A stretch of 23,540 bases of DNA from DATKCJ01 sp035513275 (GTDB taxonomy: Bacteria > Verrucomicrobiota > Verrucomicrobiia > Opitutales > Opitutaceae): positions 1 through 23,540 of the forward strand of contig DATKCJ010000187.1 of assembly GCA_035513275.1 (NCBI GenBank), read 5' to 3'. Position 1 is the first letter of the stretch. Each line of letters opens with the position of its first letter. A program made the position numbers and the translations under genes. Below are positions 6,188 to 13,396 of this stretch, one piece after another. The notes under the pieces were generated by a model that saw nothing but the letters and a program-made list of their open reading frames with translations, was not told where the DNA came from and ran no database searches.

Positions 6188-7822
6188 CTACCGCTCGAGC
6201 GTGACTTCCTTGCCCGAGGCGAGGCGGACCGTGAGCGTCGCGCCGGGACGGAACTGGAGTCCGCGATAGTCCTCGCCGGCAATCTGAGTGAGTTCAGAAA
6301 TGTATTTGGTCGGGCCGACGAGGTCGTCGTAGGTCGCAGACGTCTTGCCCGTCTCCATGAAGAACTGGTCCGCGGCGCCAGAGAGTTGCCGGAGGTTGTT
6401 GAGCACCGCCTTTTGCTGCGAGGTCTCCCGGACCTTGTTGAACGCGGGAATCGCCATCGCAGCAAGGAGCCCGACAGTGACGGGATTGTAGACGGCGAGT
6501 CCGGCCAGGTCCTGTTTCATCGAGCGGTTCCAATACGACTCGATCAGCAGCCCGTCCGGCAGGTTGCTTCTCACTGAGATCAGTGGCCTGTCCGTCTGGG
6601 GCAGTTGCCGCATGAACATGCCAATCGCCCGCGCCGACTCGGCGGGCAGTTGCGGATTCAGGCTCTCGAGGTCCGCGAGGCGCTTGAAAAACTTCGGACT
6701 TAGGTAGACGAGGCCGTTGCCCTCGCTCGGCACGTGCGTGAGCGCCGTCTGAAATTCCGGATTGCCGGAGAGCCGGTCCGTCGTCGCGCGGCATTCGCCG
6801 AGGAATTGCGGCGAACTTGCGATGAGCAGCGTCGACCCGTCGATGACGACGACAGGTTGAATGCCCTTCATCGGAAGCTGCTGCCGAAACTCGAAGATCT
6901 CCAGCGCACCTTCCTTGCGCACCGCGAAAAAGGGAAGCTGGGTAAGTGCATCCCTCACCGACGGCGCGATTCCGTCGATGGAGATCAGGAACGAGAATGC
7001 CGGCATCTTGAACTGCTGCGGTGTCGGCAACGTAATGTTTTCCTGCGGGTCGAGTCGCATCACGAACGCCATGTGCCCCTTCCAGCCTTGGACGATGCTC
7101 AGCACGGAGATCGCCGCGTTGCGTCCTGCATCCTTCAACGCCTGCTCGATCTTCCCGGAAGCTTCCTTGCCGGCCGTGATGTCGACGATCTGGAGAATCG
7201 TCGAGTAGACGACGGGCACGTCGACCTCGGTTTCGGCGAAGAAGTCCGCATCGGCTGGCGCGAGGTTGAGCCGCGCGAACGGGGCCGGCGGGCCGCCGAG
7301 TCCGGCGACCACTCCCCGCCGCTCACCGGGGATGTGGACATACATCCTATTCCTGAAAAATCCCGTGCCGTCGGGCACAGAACTGACACCGACCGCCTTG
7401 ATGCCGTCGAGACCGAGAGCAGTCACCAGCGCCGGGTAGTCCTGCTTGAGCGCCTTGGCGTTTGCCGGTTGTGCCTCGGCGAGCCCCGCCATGAACAACT
7501 CGATCTCCCGCGCGATCTTCATAACGTCGCCGTCGACGTCGGCGTAGCCATAGAGGGTTCCACCGACTTCGAGGTGCTTGTGCACAGCCATGAAGTGGCG
7601 GCTCCGCTCCTCTTGTTTCACCAAGGCGATCGCGTCCGACTTCGAAGAAGTCGAACCGGGCGCCGACCCGGTCGCCTCGTCTTTCTTGCCACAGCCCGCG
7701 CAAACGAGCATCGCCACGAGCATAGCACCGCAAGCCAGTCGGGTATTCACAGTCCACAGATAGCGCAAATGGACGCCGCGCAGGAAGCCGATTCTTATGC
7801 GTGAGGCGCTCGGTTCCGACAT
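6188..7822 (-). CDS. Lipoprotein with a C-terminal pseudopilin-like domain
   Basis: This 544-residue protein carries a lipoprotein signal around residues 25-45 (LACGAMLVAMLVCAGCGKKD), with the likely lipidated cysteine in CAGC. A GTG at 7750 (residue 25) would give a more standard signal peptide and is an alternative start. Residues about 60-440 form an unrecognised domain. Residues 444-544 resemble the major part of Verrucomicrobia-type pseudopilins: VGLLAAMAIPAFNKVRETSQ, then VLNNLRQLSGAADQFFMETG, and a YDDLVGP segment. The domain lacks the GFTLxE prepilin cleavage site and is internal to a lipoprotein, so it is not processed like a pilin. The function is unknown; an outer-membrane or periplasmic role is inferred. 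It lies 55 bp downstream of the methyltransferase gene on the same strand and could be the last gene of that unit. Confidence 0.75.
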   Translation of the reverse strand: MSEPSASRIRIGFLRGVHLRYLWTVNTRLACGAMLVAMLVCAGCGKKDEATGSAPGSTSSKSDAIALVKQEERSRHFMAVHKHLEVGGTLYGYADVDGDVMKIAREIELFMAGLAEAQPANAKALKQDYPALVTALGLDGIKAVGVSSVPDGTGFFRNRMYVHIPGERRGVVAGLGGPPAPFARLNLAPADADFFAETEVDVPVVYSTILQIVDITAGKEASGKIEQALKDAGRNAAISVLSIVQGWKGHMAFVMRLDPQENITLPTPQQFKMPAFSFLISIDGIAPSVRDALTQLPFFAVRKEGALEIFEFRQQLPMKGIQPVVVIDGSTLLIASSPQFLGECRATTDRLSGNPEFQTALTHVPSEGNGLVYLSPKFFKRLADLESLNPQLPAESARAIGMFMRQLPQTDRPLISVRSNLPDGLLIESYWNRSMKQDLAGLAVYNPVTVGLLAAMAIPAFNKVRETSQQKAVLNNLRQLSGAADQFFMETGKTSATYDDLVGPTKYISELTQIAGEDYRGLQFRPGATLTVRLASGKEVTLER

Positions 7823-7877
7823 TGACGTGATTTGTGTCCATTCGCGGTTGAGCGGACACGCTCGAGCCAGTCTCGCC

Positions 7878-8516
7878 TCAATCGCCCGACGGCTTCTCCG
7901 CGACGAGTATCATGCTCATCCAAAGCCACGGGAATCGTCCGGCGCCGATGAACTTCGTGACTCGGAAGCCCTCCTCCTCGAGGAGCCTTGTGAGTGTCGC
8001 ACGCGACCAAAGCTTGATGTGCCCGCCGTCCCAGAACGGCGAGAGGTGATCGTCCCACTTGTCTGTGAGTGAAAGCATGAGGTTCTTCAGGTAGCCGTGA
8101 TAAGGTGTGCTCACGATCAGGAGTCCACCCGGCCGAAGAACCTGTTTAGCGAACTGCGGCAAGTGTCGTGGCATGGCGAGGTGCTCCACGACTTCCGTGG
8201 AGACGACGATATCGAAGCCGCGCTCGCCCAGTAGCGTCGGATCATCGTCGACGCCGAGCTGCTTGAACGTCGCGCCCGGGACGGACTCCGAGGCGATCCG
8301 AATACCCTCGCCGCTCGGGTCGCAGCCCACCGCGCTGAATCCTGCGTGGGCGAGCTCGCGGCAGAACGCTCCGTTGCCGCAGCCGAGATCGAGCACCCGC
8401 TTCGCACCGAACTGCGCGCAAGCGGCGAGGATTGGCTTCCACAAGTAGTCGCTGGTGTGCGCGGCATCCGCCGAGCCGTAGTGATACTCGCCAGGTGTTG
8501 CGTTTGAGGTGTTCAA
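7878..8516 (-). CDS. Class I SAM-dependent methyltransferase next to bshA
   Basis: This 212-residue protein has a Rossmann-type SAM-binding core. Motif I is VLDLGCGNG (residues 41-49); the acidic motif II is VGCDPSG (about 62-69); a STEVVEHL motif lies near 105-112 and LRPGGLLIVSTPY near 127-139. It is UbiG-like in the general sense. The start is a TTG at 8516. A GAGGA sequence spaced 6 bases before it overlaps the bshA stop, so translation is probably coupled to bshA (8-bp gap). The substrate is not shown by sequence. The position suggests it might modify bacillithiol or its precursor, as N-methylbacillithiol synthase does in Chlorobi. However, similar methyltransferases are also common in glycan clusters. 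Confidence 0.88.
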   Translation of the reverse strand: MNTSNATPGEYHYGSADAAHTSDYLWKPILAACAQFGAKRVLDLGCGNGAFCRELAHAGFSAVGCDPSGEGIRIASESVPGATFKQLGVDDDPTLLGERGFDIVVSTEVVEHLAMPRHLPQFAKQVLRPGGLLIVSTPYHGYLKNLMLSLTDKWDDHLSPFWDGGHIKLWSRATLTRLLEEEGFRVTKFIGAGRFPWLWMSMILVAEKPSGD

Positions 8517-8524
8517 GATGGTCC

Positions 8525-9658
8525 TCAGCCCGCACAGACTCGCCGGTAGATCGCCTCGTAGCGCGGCACGATCGCGGCCGCGGAGAACCGATCATGCGCG
8601 CGGACACGTGCGGCATCGCCGAGCGTCGCACGTCGCGCAGGATCGCGGAGAAGAGACTCGATTGCGGCGGCCATCGCGCCTGTGTCGGGAAACGGCACGA
8701 GCAATCCGTGCTCGCCGCTCGTCACGACCTCGGGAATCCCGCCGACGGCGAACGCCACACTGGGACATCCGACGCTCATCAGCTCGAGGATGCTCAGGCA
8801 AAAGCTCTCAACTTCCGATGTGAACAGGCCCGCGTCGGCCGCCGCGAGATAGCCTTCGATGTCACTCACCTTCTCGCGCACCACGATCCGGTCGGCCACG
8901 CCGCGCTTCGCGGCCTCGGCGAGCAGCGGCGCGGGATCGCCGCCGGCAAGCACGACGAGTTTGAAGGCAATCCGAGGCTCGAGCCGCGCCACCACGTCGA
9001 CAAGCAGGTCGAGCCGTTTGAGCGGGCGCAGGTTCGAGAGGTGCAGAATCATCGCCTCGCCGTCGGTGAGACCAAGCTCGGCGCGAATATCCGAGCGCGC
9101 GTGCTCCGCTTTGCGCGGCTCGAAGAAATTGTGGACGACGTCGATCGGACTCTTCACGCCGAGAAGCCGCTGCGTCTCGCGACGCAAGAACTCGGAGACG
9201 GTTGTAATCGCATCGGACTGCTCGAGCGCGTGCGCGATTGCCGGACCGTAGCCCGGATCGCGCCCGAGCAGCGTGGTATCGGTGCCGTGGAGCGTGGTGA
9301 TGATCTTGAGCCTTCGCTCGGCATGAAGCATTTCACGCGCAAGGATCGCTGCGGTCGCGTGCGGCACCGCGTAGTGCACGTGCAGCACGTCGAGTGCGTG
9401 ATCGCGGCTCACCTCGGCCATCTTCACAGAGAGCGGAAGCGTGTAGTCGGGATACTTGAAAAGGTCGTAGCTGTTCACCACCACCGGGTGGAAGAACACG
9501 TTCGCGCGCCGCGGCATCCGAAACGGCTGCTCGTAGCTGATGAAGTGAATCTCGTGCCCGCGCGCCGCAAGCTCGTCGCCCAGCTCTGACGCGAGGATCC
9601 CGCTGCCGCCGACGGACGGGTAGCAGGTGATGCCGATTTTTAGCGGGCGATCAGGCAT
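8525..9658 (-). CDS. bshA: N-acetyl-alpha-D-glucosaminyl L-malate synthase BshA
   Basis: BshA is a GT4 glycosyltransferase that joins UDP-GlcNAc to L-malate, the first step of bacillithiol synthesis in the cytoplasm. The 377-residue protein fits the family length. Telling segments are IGITCYPSVGGSGILASELG (8-27), ISYEQPFRMP (40-49), DVLHVHYAVPHA (90-101), IITTLHGTDTTLLG (119-132), VSEFLRRET (154-162), and the GT4 donor-binding E-x7-E (E284-E292, ESFCLSILE). The YPSVGGSG and HVHYA-P-HA patterns are those of BshA rather than general GT4 enzymes. I chose the ATG at 9658; a GTG at 9679 lies inside a dispersed repeat and is less likely. bshB1 lies 285 bp upstream on the same strand and supplies the next enzyme. 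Confidence 0.93.
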   Translation of the reverse strand: MPDRPLKIGITCYPSVGGSGILASELGDELAARGHEIHFISYEQPFRMPRRANVFFHPVVVNSYDLFKYPDYTLPLSVKMAEVSRDHALDVLHVHYAVPHATAAILAREMLHAERRLKIITTLHGTDTTLLGRDPGYGPAIAHALEQSDAITTVSEFLRRETQRLLGVKSPIDVVHNFFEPRKAEHARSDIRAELGLTDGEAMILHLSNLRPLKRLDLLVDVVARLEPRIAFKLVVLAGGDPAPLLAEAAKRGVADRIVVREKVSDIEGYLAAADAGLFTSEVESFCLSILELMSVGCPSVAFAVGGIPEVVTSGEHGLLVPFPDTGAMAAAIESLLRDPARRATLGDAARVRAHDRFSAAAIVPRYEAIYRRVCAG

Positions 9659-9943
9659 GAGGAGCGAGGTCTTAGCCACAGATTACAAAGATGGGCACAG
9701 AGGAGAGGAGTCGGAGATTTACCACAAAGGCACAGATACACAAAGGGGCACTCGGGTTGTGATTTCCCAGTCGGATTCATTCAGTCGAAAGTAGCTGCCG
9801 ACGTGAAGAGGCAGATGAAACGGTGGCTGCCAAAAGACCTGCCTCGTTACCTCGGCAGCTACGGGACTTTTGCGTAATCGATTGCATCGTTCCGGCTCTG
9901 TGTCTCTGTGCCTCTGTGGTGAACATGATCGGGTCGGTTCCGA
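9659..9943. repeat. 285-bp spacer between bshB1 and bshA with an inverted 'cacagag' repeat pair
   Basis: The arms at 9721-9745 and 9896-9920 are reverse complements at 22 of 25 positions (ACCACAAAGGCACAGATACA... against ...TGTGCCTCTGTGGT) and flank about 150 bp. A further repeat at about 9673-9703 (AGCCACAGATTACAAAGATG) is a reversed relative of one at 1902-1920. I see no gene inside. The bshA promoter, if separate, must lie here. Confidence 0.6.
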
Positions 9944-10672
9944 TCAGAATTGTCGTGCGGAGCGGGAGGCCGCCGCGAGCGACGAGAAGACCAGCGCATC
10001 ATTCGGCCACAGAGGCTGCGCATGCCCTACCCCGGCGCGCAGGCCGCAGACGCGCGCGCGGGCGAGCTGAAGATCGACATACGCGCGCGTCTTGAGTTGC
10101 GAAGCATGTGCGAGCATCGCCTTCGTCCACCGGTCGAGCGCCCTGCGGGCGGAGATGTCGATGAACACGGGTTGCGTGGAGGGCTCGGCGTCCGGCGAGA
10201 CGGCGTAGAAGAAGAGCTGGCCGACGGCATGCGGACGCCGCGCTTTGAGCGGAGCGAGTCCGCCGTAGCGCGCAAGACGCGAAGCATCGCGCACGATCTG
10301 CGCCAGCCGCCAGTGATCGGGGTGCTGGTTTCCCTCGAGCGTGGGCGCGAGGACGGTCGAGGGGCGCAGCCGCCGGATGATCCCCGCGAGCTTCATCGAG
10401 TGCGCCGCCTTCACCTCGAGCTGAGCGTCGCCATCGAGCTCGATGAACTCGATTGTCGCGCCAAGGAGCTTCGCCGCACGCTCCGCCTCGGCGATGCGAA
10501 TCGCCGGCGTGCCGTTGCTGCCAGCTTCGCCGCGCGAGCAAACCACCATGTGAACCCGCCGCCCGCCGAGCACCTCGGCAGCGACGACGCCGCCGCATCC
10601 GAACTCGATGTCGTCCGGATGCGCACCGAAGACCAAGAGTGGCGGTAACAATGAAGGGGCAGACTTTTTCAT
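9944..10672 (-). CDS. bshB1: Bacillithiol biosynthesis deacetylase BshB1 (PIG-L/LmbE family)
   Basis: BshB1 is a zinc deacetylase that removes the acetyl group from GlcNAc-malate to give GlcN-malate, the second step of bacillithiol synthesis. The 242-residue protein shows the zinc motif AHPDD (17-21), GCGGVVAAEVLGG (25-37), CSRGEAGSNGT (45-55), RLRPSTVLAP (101-110) and HPDH (117-120). These are the BshB1/LmbE landmarks. The RGEAGSNGTPAIRIAEAERA stretch is characteristic of BshB1. The ATG at 10672 lacks a good ribosome binding site. Two identical 19-bp palindromes lie 22-87 bp upstream of the start, where a regulator could act on this gene. bshA is downstream on the same strand and the BshC-like gene is upstream. 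Confidence 0.92.
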   Translation of the reverse strand: MKKSAPSLLPPLLVFGAHPDDIEFGCGGVVAAEVLGGRRVHMVVCSRGEAGSNGTPAIRIAEAERAAKLLGATIEFIELDGDAQLEVKAAHSMKLAGIIRRLRPSTVLAPTLEGNQHPDHWRLAQIVRDASRLARYGGLAPLKARRPHAVGQLFFYAVSPDAEPSTQPVFIDISARRALDRWTKAMLAHASQLKTRAYVDLQLARARVCGLRAGVGHAQPLWPNDALVFSSLAAASRSARQF

Positions 10673-10693
10673 GGCAGGAGTCGCCTCGGCGAG

Positions 10694-10760
10694 ATGTCAC
10701 CTATTAGGTGACATTTGCCCGGGGCGTTCTTCAGAGGGAATGTCACCTATTAGGTGACAA
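10694..10760. promoter_or_regulatory. Two identical 19-bp palindromes upstream of bshB1 (candidate operators)
   Basis: TGTCACCTATTAGGTGACA occurs at 10695-10713 and again at 10741-10759. Each has perfect 9-bp arms around one central base. The centres are 46 bp apart, separated by a GC-rich 27-bp spacer. They sit 22-41 and 68-87 bp upstream of the bshB1 start, which suits a pair of operators for a dimeric regulator. The flanking A/T bases extend the first copy by one pair. They could instead be the ends of a tiny non-autonomous mobile element or form the 3' end of the upstream gene's transcript. The regulator is not identified. Confidence 0.55.
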
Positions 10761-10825
10761 GTCGGCTTGGGATCGGCGGTGAGGGGCTTGAACGTATTAC
10801 GTTACAAACGGGATTGGGACGGCGG

Positions 10826-11605
10826 TCAGGAAGCTGGGACATCGGTGTAGGCTTCATCGGAGCGATCGATTGGGTCGCGGGCGACGTAGGTTATCTCAGG
10901 CGCGTCGGACTTGTTCAAGTATGCCTGCTCCCCTGCCCCGGCGATGTAGTGCGTGCAGAGCACGACCGACTGCATCCAGCGCAGCCGGGAGTCGCGCGTT
11001 GGGCTGATGTGCTCCCGGGTGAACGGGATGTGCGGAAGCGTGAGCCACGAGTCGCCGCCTTCGTGGAGCTTCAGGGCACCTTCGATGCAGCGAGCGCGCA
11101 CAATCTCACCCGAGTGCGGCACATCGACGAAGTAGTCACTCACCTCGCAGGCGTCGGCGCGGACCGCCGGGTCGCCCGAGCGCACAACTCGGATACCATC
11201 GAGCAGCCCCATCGCGCGATACATCGCCAGGCAAAAGTCCGCATGGTTCGTGGCTTGGACCGACTTGAATGCCTCGACCCAAAGCGGGGCCACGAAGTTC
11301 GGAAGCTGCCGCGCGGTGTTCGCCTGCCAGCCATCGGGGATGTGCTTCAGGAAGAGCGGCGAGTACTTGCGCTGAATCTTGTTCGCGAAGGTGAAGTTCA
11401 GCGCTTGCGCGCCGTCTGTCCGGCGTTCGCGGAGGATAGTCTGCGTCTCGCGGCAGTCATGGTCGCTGTCGTGGCAGAAGAAGACGATCTCGCCGCCAAT
11501 CTCGGACTGCAGCCTGCGCGCGGTGATGATCTTCGCGTAGAGGAACCGCCGCGGGAAGAATCCGCAGGGTTGTTGGCCGAAGCAGATGACGGGGGAGGAG
11601 GGCAA
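10826..11605 (-). CDS. Compact BshC-like protein (putative cysteine-adding enzyme of bacillithiol synthesis)
   Basis: I have no exact family name for this 259-residue protein. Three landmarks, in the right order, resemble BshC. ICFGQQPCGFF (7-17) resembles the N-terminal TGQQP-G-F segment. The following RFLYAKIITARRLQSEIGGE and HDSDHD (45-50) resemble BshC's K-A-x-x-x-A-x-x-L...EDHD. GAGEQAYL (223-230) resembles BshC's GPGE-AYL. BshC joins cysteine to GlcN-malate, the last step of bacillithiol synthesis, and is usually about 500-540 residues. This protein lacks the C-terminal coiled-coil half. The position directly upstream of bshB1-bshA and the absence of another BshC in the window support the call. 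The start is a TTG at 11605; an in-frame TAG lies upstream and no other start is available. A run of AGTGAG hexamers abuts it. Confidence 0.62.
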   Translation of the reverse strand: MPSSPVICFGQQPCGFFPRRFLYAKIITARRLQSEIGGEIVFFCHDSDHDCRETQTILRERRTDGAQALNFTFANKIQRKYSPLFLKHIPDGWQANTARQLPNFVAPLWVEAFKSVQATNHADFCLAMYRAMGLLDGIRVVRSGDPAVRADACEVSDYFVDVPHSGEIVRARCIEGALKLHEGGDSWLTLPHIPFTREHISPTRDSRLRWMQSVVLCTHYIAGAGEQAYLNKSDAPEITYVARDPIDRSDEAYTDVPAS

Positions 11606-11683
11606 AGTGAGAGTGAAAGTGAGAGTGAGAAGAAATGGGGCCTATAGGCCTTATGCGACCCATAGGACCTATGTGGCCTATGC
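11606..11683. repeat. Hexamer tract and 9-bp tandem repeat between symporter and BshC-like genes
   Basis: The spacer consists of four AGTGAG/AGTGAA units (11606-11629) abutting the TTG start, then about five 9-10-bp units of the type CCTATAGGN (about 11639-11683) that run into the symporter stop codon. Nothing else fits in the gap. The hexamers could slip during replication and alter the leader of the BshC-like gene. Confidence 0.65.
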
Positions 11684-13396
11684 GACTGAAGGAGCCCCGG
11701 AAGATGAGTGTCCTCGCGGCAGCACAGCCTGCAAAATGAGACTGAACACCACGCAGGCGATGCAGCCGATTGGGTTGAGCCAGAGGTAGGCGATGCCGAA
11801 CTTCGGGCCGAGGAAATAGAGCGCGATCACCACGATCTGCGCGGAGACCGCGGCCCAGAATACAGCGGTCCCACCGACTCGCTTGAAGAAGAACGCGACA
11901 ACGAAAACGCCAAGCAGCGCCGGATAGAAGATCGAGGCGACGATGTTCAGCGCCTCGATGAGGTTCTCCGCGAAGCTCACGAAGAGAGCGAAGCTGATCG
12001 CGAAGCATCCCCACAGCGCGGTCAGCCACTTCGCGACGCGGACGTTGCGCGCCTCGTCGTGCGCCGCGAGCGGACGGAAGCGCCGCCAGAGATCGATCGT
12101 GCTCGTGGTGCCGAGCGCGTTCAACTCGCCGGCCTTCGACGAGAGTGCCGAGGCGAACATGACGGCGATGAGCAGCCCGACGAGTCCTTGCGGGAGCTGG
12201 TTGAGGATGAAGTTGATGAAGACGTAGTCGGAGTCGCGCGTCTTCTTCGACTCCGGGGCCGCCGCGTGGAGCGCGGCGCGCGCCTCGTCACGGATCGCGG
12301 TGGATGCCCGCTGCGCGGCGGAAAGTGCCTCTCGCGCTGCGTTCTCGATCGACGGATCGCCCAACTCGCGCGCTGCGACGAACTCGCGGATCCGCTCCTG
12401 CTTGTCCGCGTGCGCCGTGGCATGGCGTTGCTCGAACTCCTGGAACTGCGCGGCGTTCGCACCGTTGACCTGCTGCTGCCAAGCAGCCTGGTTGAAGACA
12501 ACGGGCGTGCCTGCGTGAAACTGGTAGAACACGAAGAGCAGCGCACCGAGGATCACGATGAAAAACTGCATCGGGATCTTGAGGAGTGCGTTGAACATCA
12601 GCCCGAGTCGCCCTTCGCGGAGCGCGGCGCCGCCGATGTAGCGCTGCACCTGCGACTGGTCGGTGCCGAAATACGAGAGCGAGAGGAAGAAGCCGCCGAG
12701 GATGCCGCTCCAGATCGTGTAGCGCACGCGGAGGTCGGGGTTGTAGTCGACCGCCTCGAGCTTTCCCATCGCGCCGGCGATCGCGAACGCATCATCCGGC
12801 ACGCTGCGAACGAGGATGATGAACGCCGTGACCATGCCGCCGAAGATGACGGCCATCTGCCATTTCTGCGTGAGGTTCACTGCAGCGCTGCCGCCGGTGA
12901 CGGTGTAGACGATCGCAAGGACGCCGGTGAAGATGATCGTGAGATCGAGCCGCCAGCCGAACACCGTCGAGAGGATGATCGCCGGCGCGTAGATCGTGAT
13001 ACCGCTCTGCAGGCCGCGTTGGAGGAGAAAGATGCCGGCGCCGAGGAGCCGTGTTTTCCCATCGAAACGCCGGCCGAGGTATTCGTAGGCGGTGTAGACA
13101 CCGAGCTTGCGGTAGATCGGCAGGAAGACCGCGCACACGAGGATGAGCGCGAGCGGCAGGCCGAAATAATTCTGGATGAATGCGATTCCGTTTTCGTAAG
13201 CCTGGCCTGGAAGCGAGAGGTAAGTGATTGTGCTCGCCTGTGTGGCCATGACCGAGATGCCGATCGTGGCCCAGCCCGTAGTCTGGTTGCCCTTGAGGTA
13301 GGTGTTGAGATTTCGCGTGTGACGCGTGCGCCAAGTGCCGTAGGCCGCGATGCCGACCATGGTCCCGAGCAGGACGAACCAGTCGAGGGCGTTCAT
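11678..13396 (-). CDS. Sodium:solute symporter (SSS family)
   Basis: This 572-residue inner-membrane protein has about 13 membrane segments. It shows SSS-family features: the N-terminal TYLKGNQTTGWATIGISVMA region (about 32-51), a TQASTITYLSLPGQAYENG segment, an Y-xx-YEYLGRRF segment near 121-130, GTDQSQVQRYI near 245, and VMFASALSSKAGELNALGT near 414-432. It should import an unidentified solute with sodium. An alanine- and charge-rich insert of about 90 residues (about 310-400) makes it longer than the usual 480-530. Its ATG overlaps the stop of the 47-residue protein upstream (ATGA), so the two are translationally coupled. The secreted PIG-L protein is further upstream and the BshC-like gene downstream, so the substrate may be a product of that enzyme. 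Confidence 0.9.
   Translation of the reverse strand: MNALDWFVLLGTMVGIAAYGTWRTRHTRNLNTYLKGNQTTGWATIGISVMATQASTITYLSLPGQAYENGIAFIQNYFGLPLALILVCAVFLPIYRKLGVYTAYEYLGRRFDGKTRLLGAGIFLLQRGLQSGITIYAPAIILSTVFGWRLDLTIIFTGVLAIVYTVTGGSAAVNLTQKWQMAVIFGGMVTAFIILVRSVPDDAFAIAGAMGKLEAVDYNPDLRVRYTIWSGILGGFFLSLSYFGTDQSQVQRYIGGAALREGRLGLMFNALLKIPMQFFIVILGALLFVFYQFHAGTPVVFNQAAWQQQVNGANAAQFQEFEQRHATAHADKQERIREFVAARELGDPSIENAAREALSAAQRASTAIRDEARAALHAAAPESKKTRDSDYVFINFILNQLPQGLVGLLIAVMFASALSSKAGELNALGTTSTIDLWRRFRPLAAHDEARNVRVAKWLTALWGCFAISFALFVSFAENLIEALNIVASIFYPALLGVFVVAFFFKRVGGTAVFWAAVSAQIVVIALYFLGPKFGIAYLWLNPIGCIACVVFSLILQAVLPRGHSSSGAPSVA

Noticed and set aside
6734..7804. 356-codon plus-strand open frame opposite the lipoprotein gene
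   Set aside because: Arg/Glu/His-rich shadow with no signal peptide or domain.
8432..9589. 385-codon plus-strand open frame opposite bshA
   Set aside because: Composition is typical of antisense frames and bshA has full motif support.
10754..11647. Plus-strand open frame ending in a Ser-Glu repeat, opposite the BshC-like gene
   Set aside because: The Ser-Glu run is only the translation of the AGTGAG tract; no family support.
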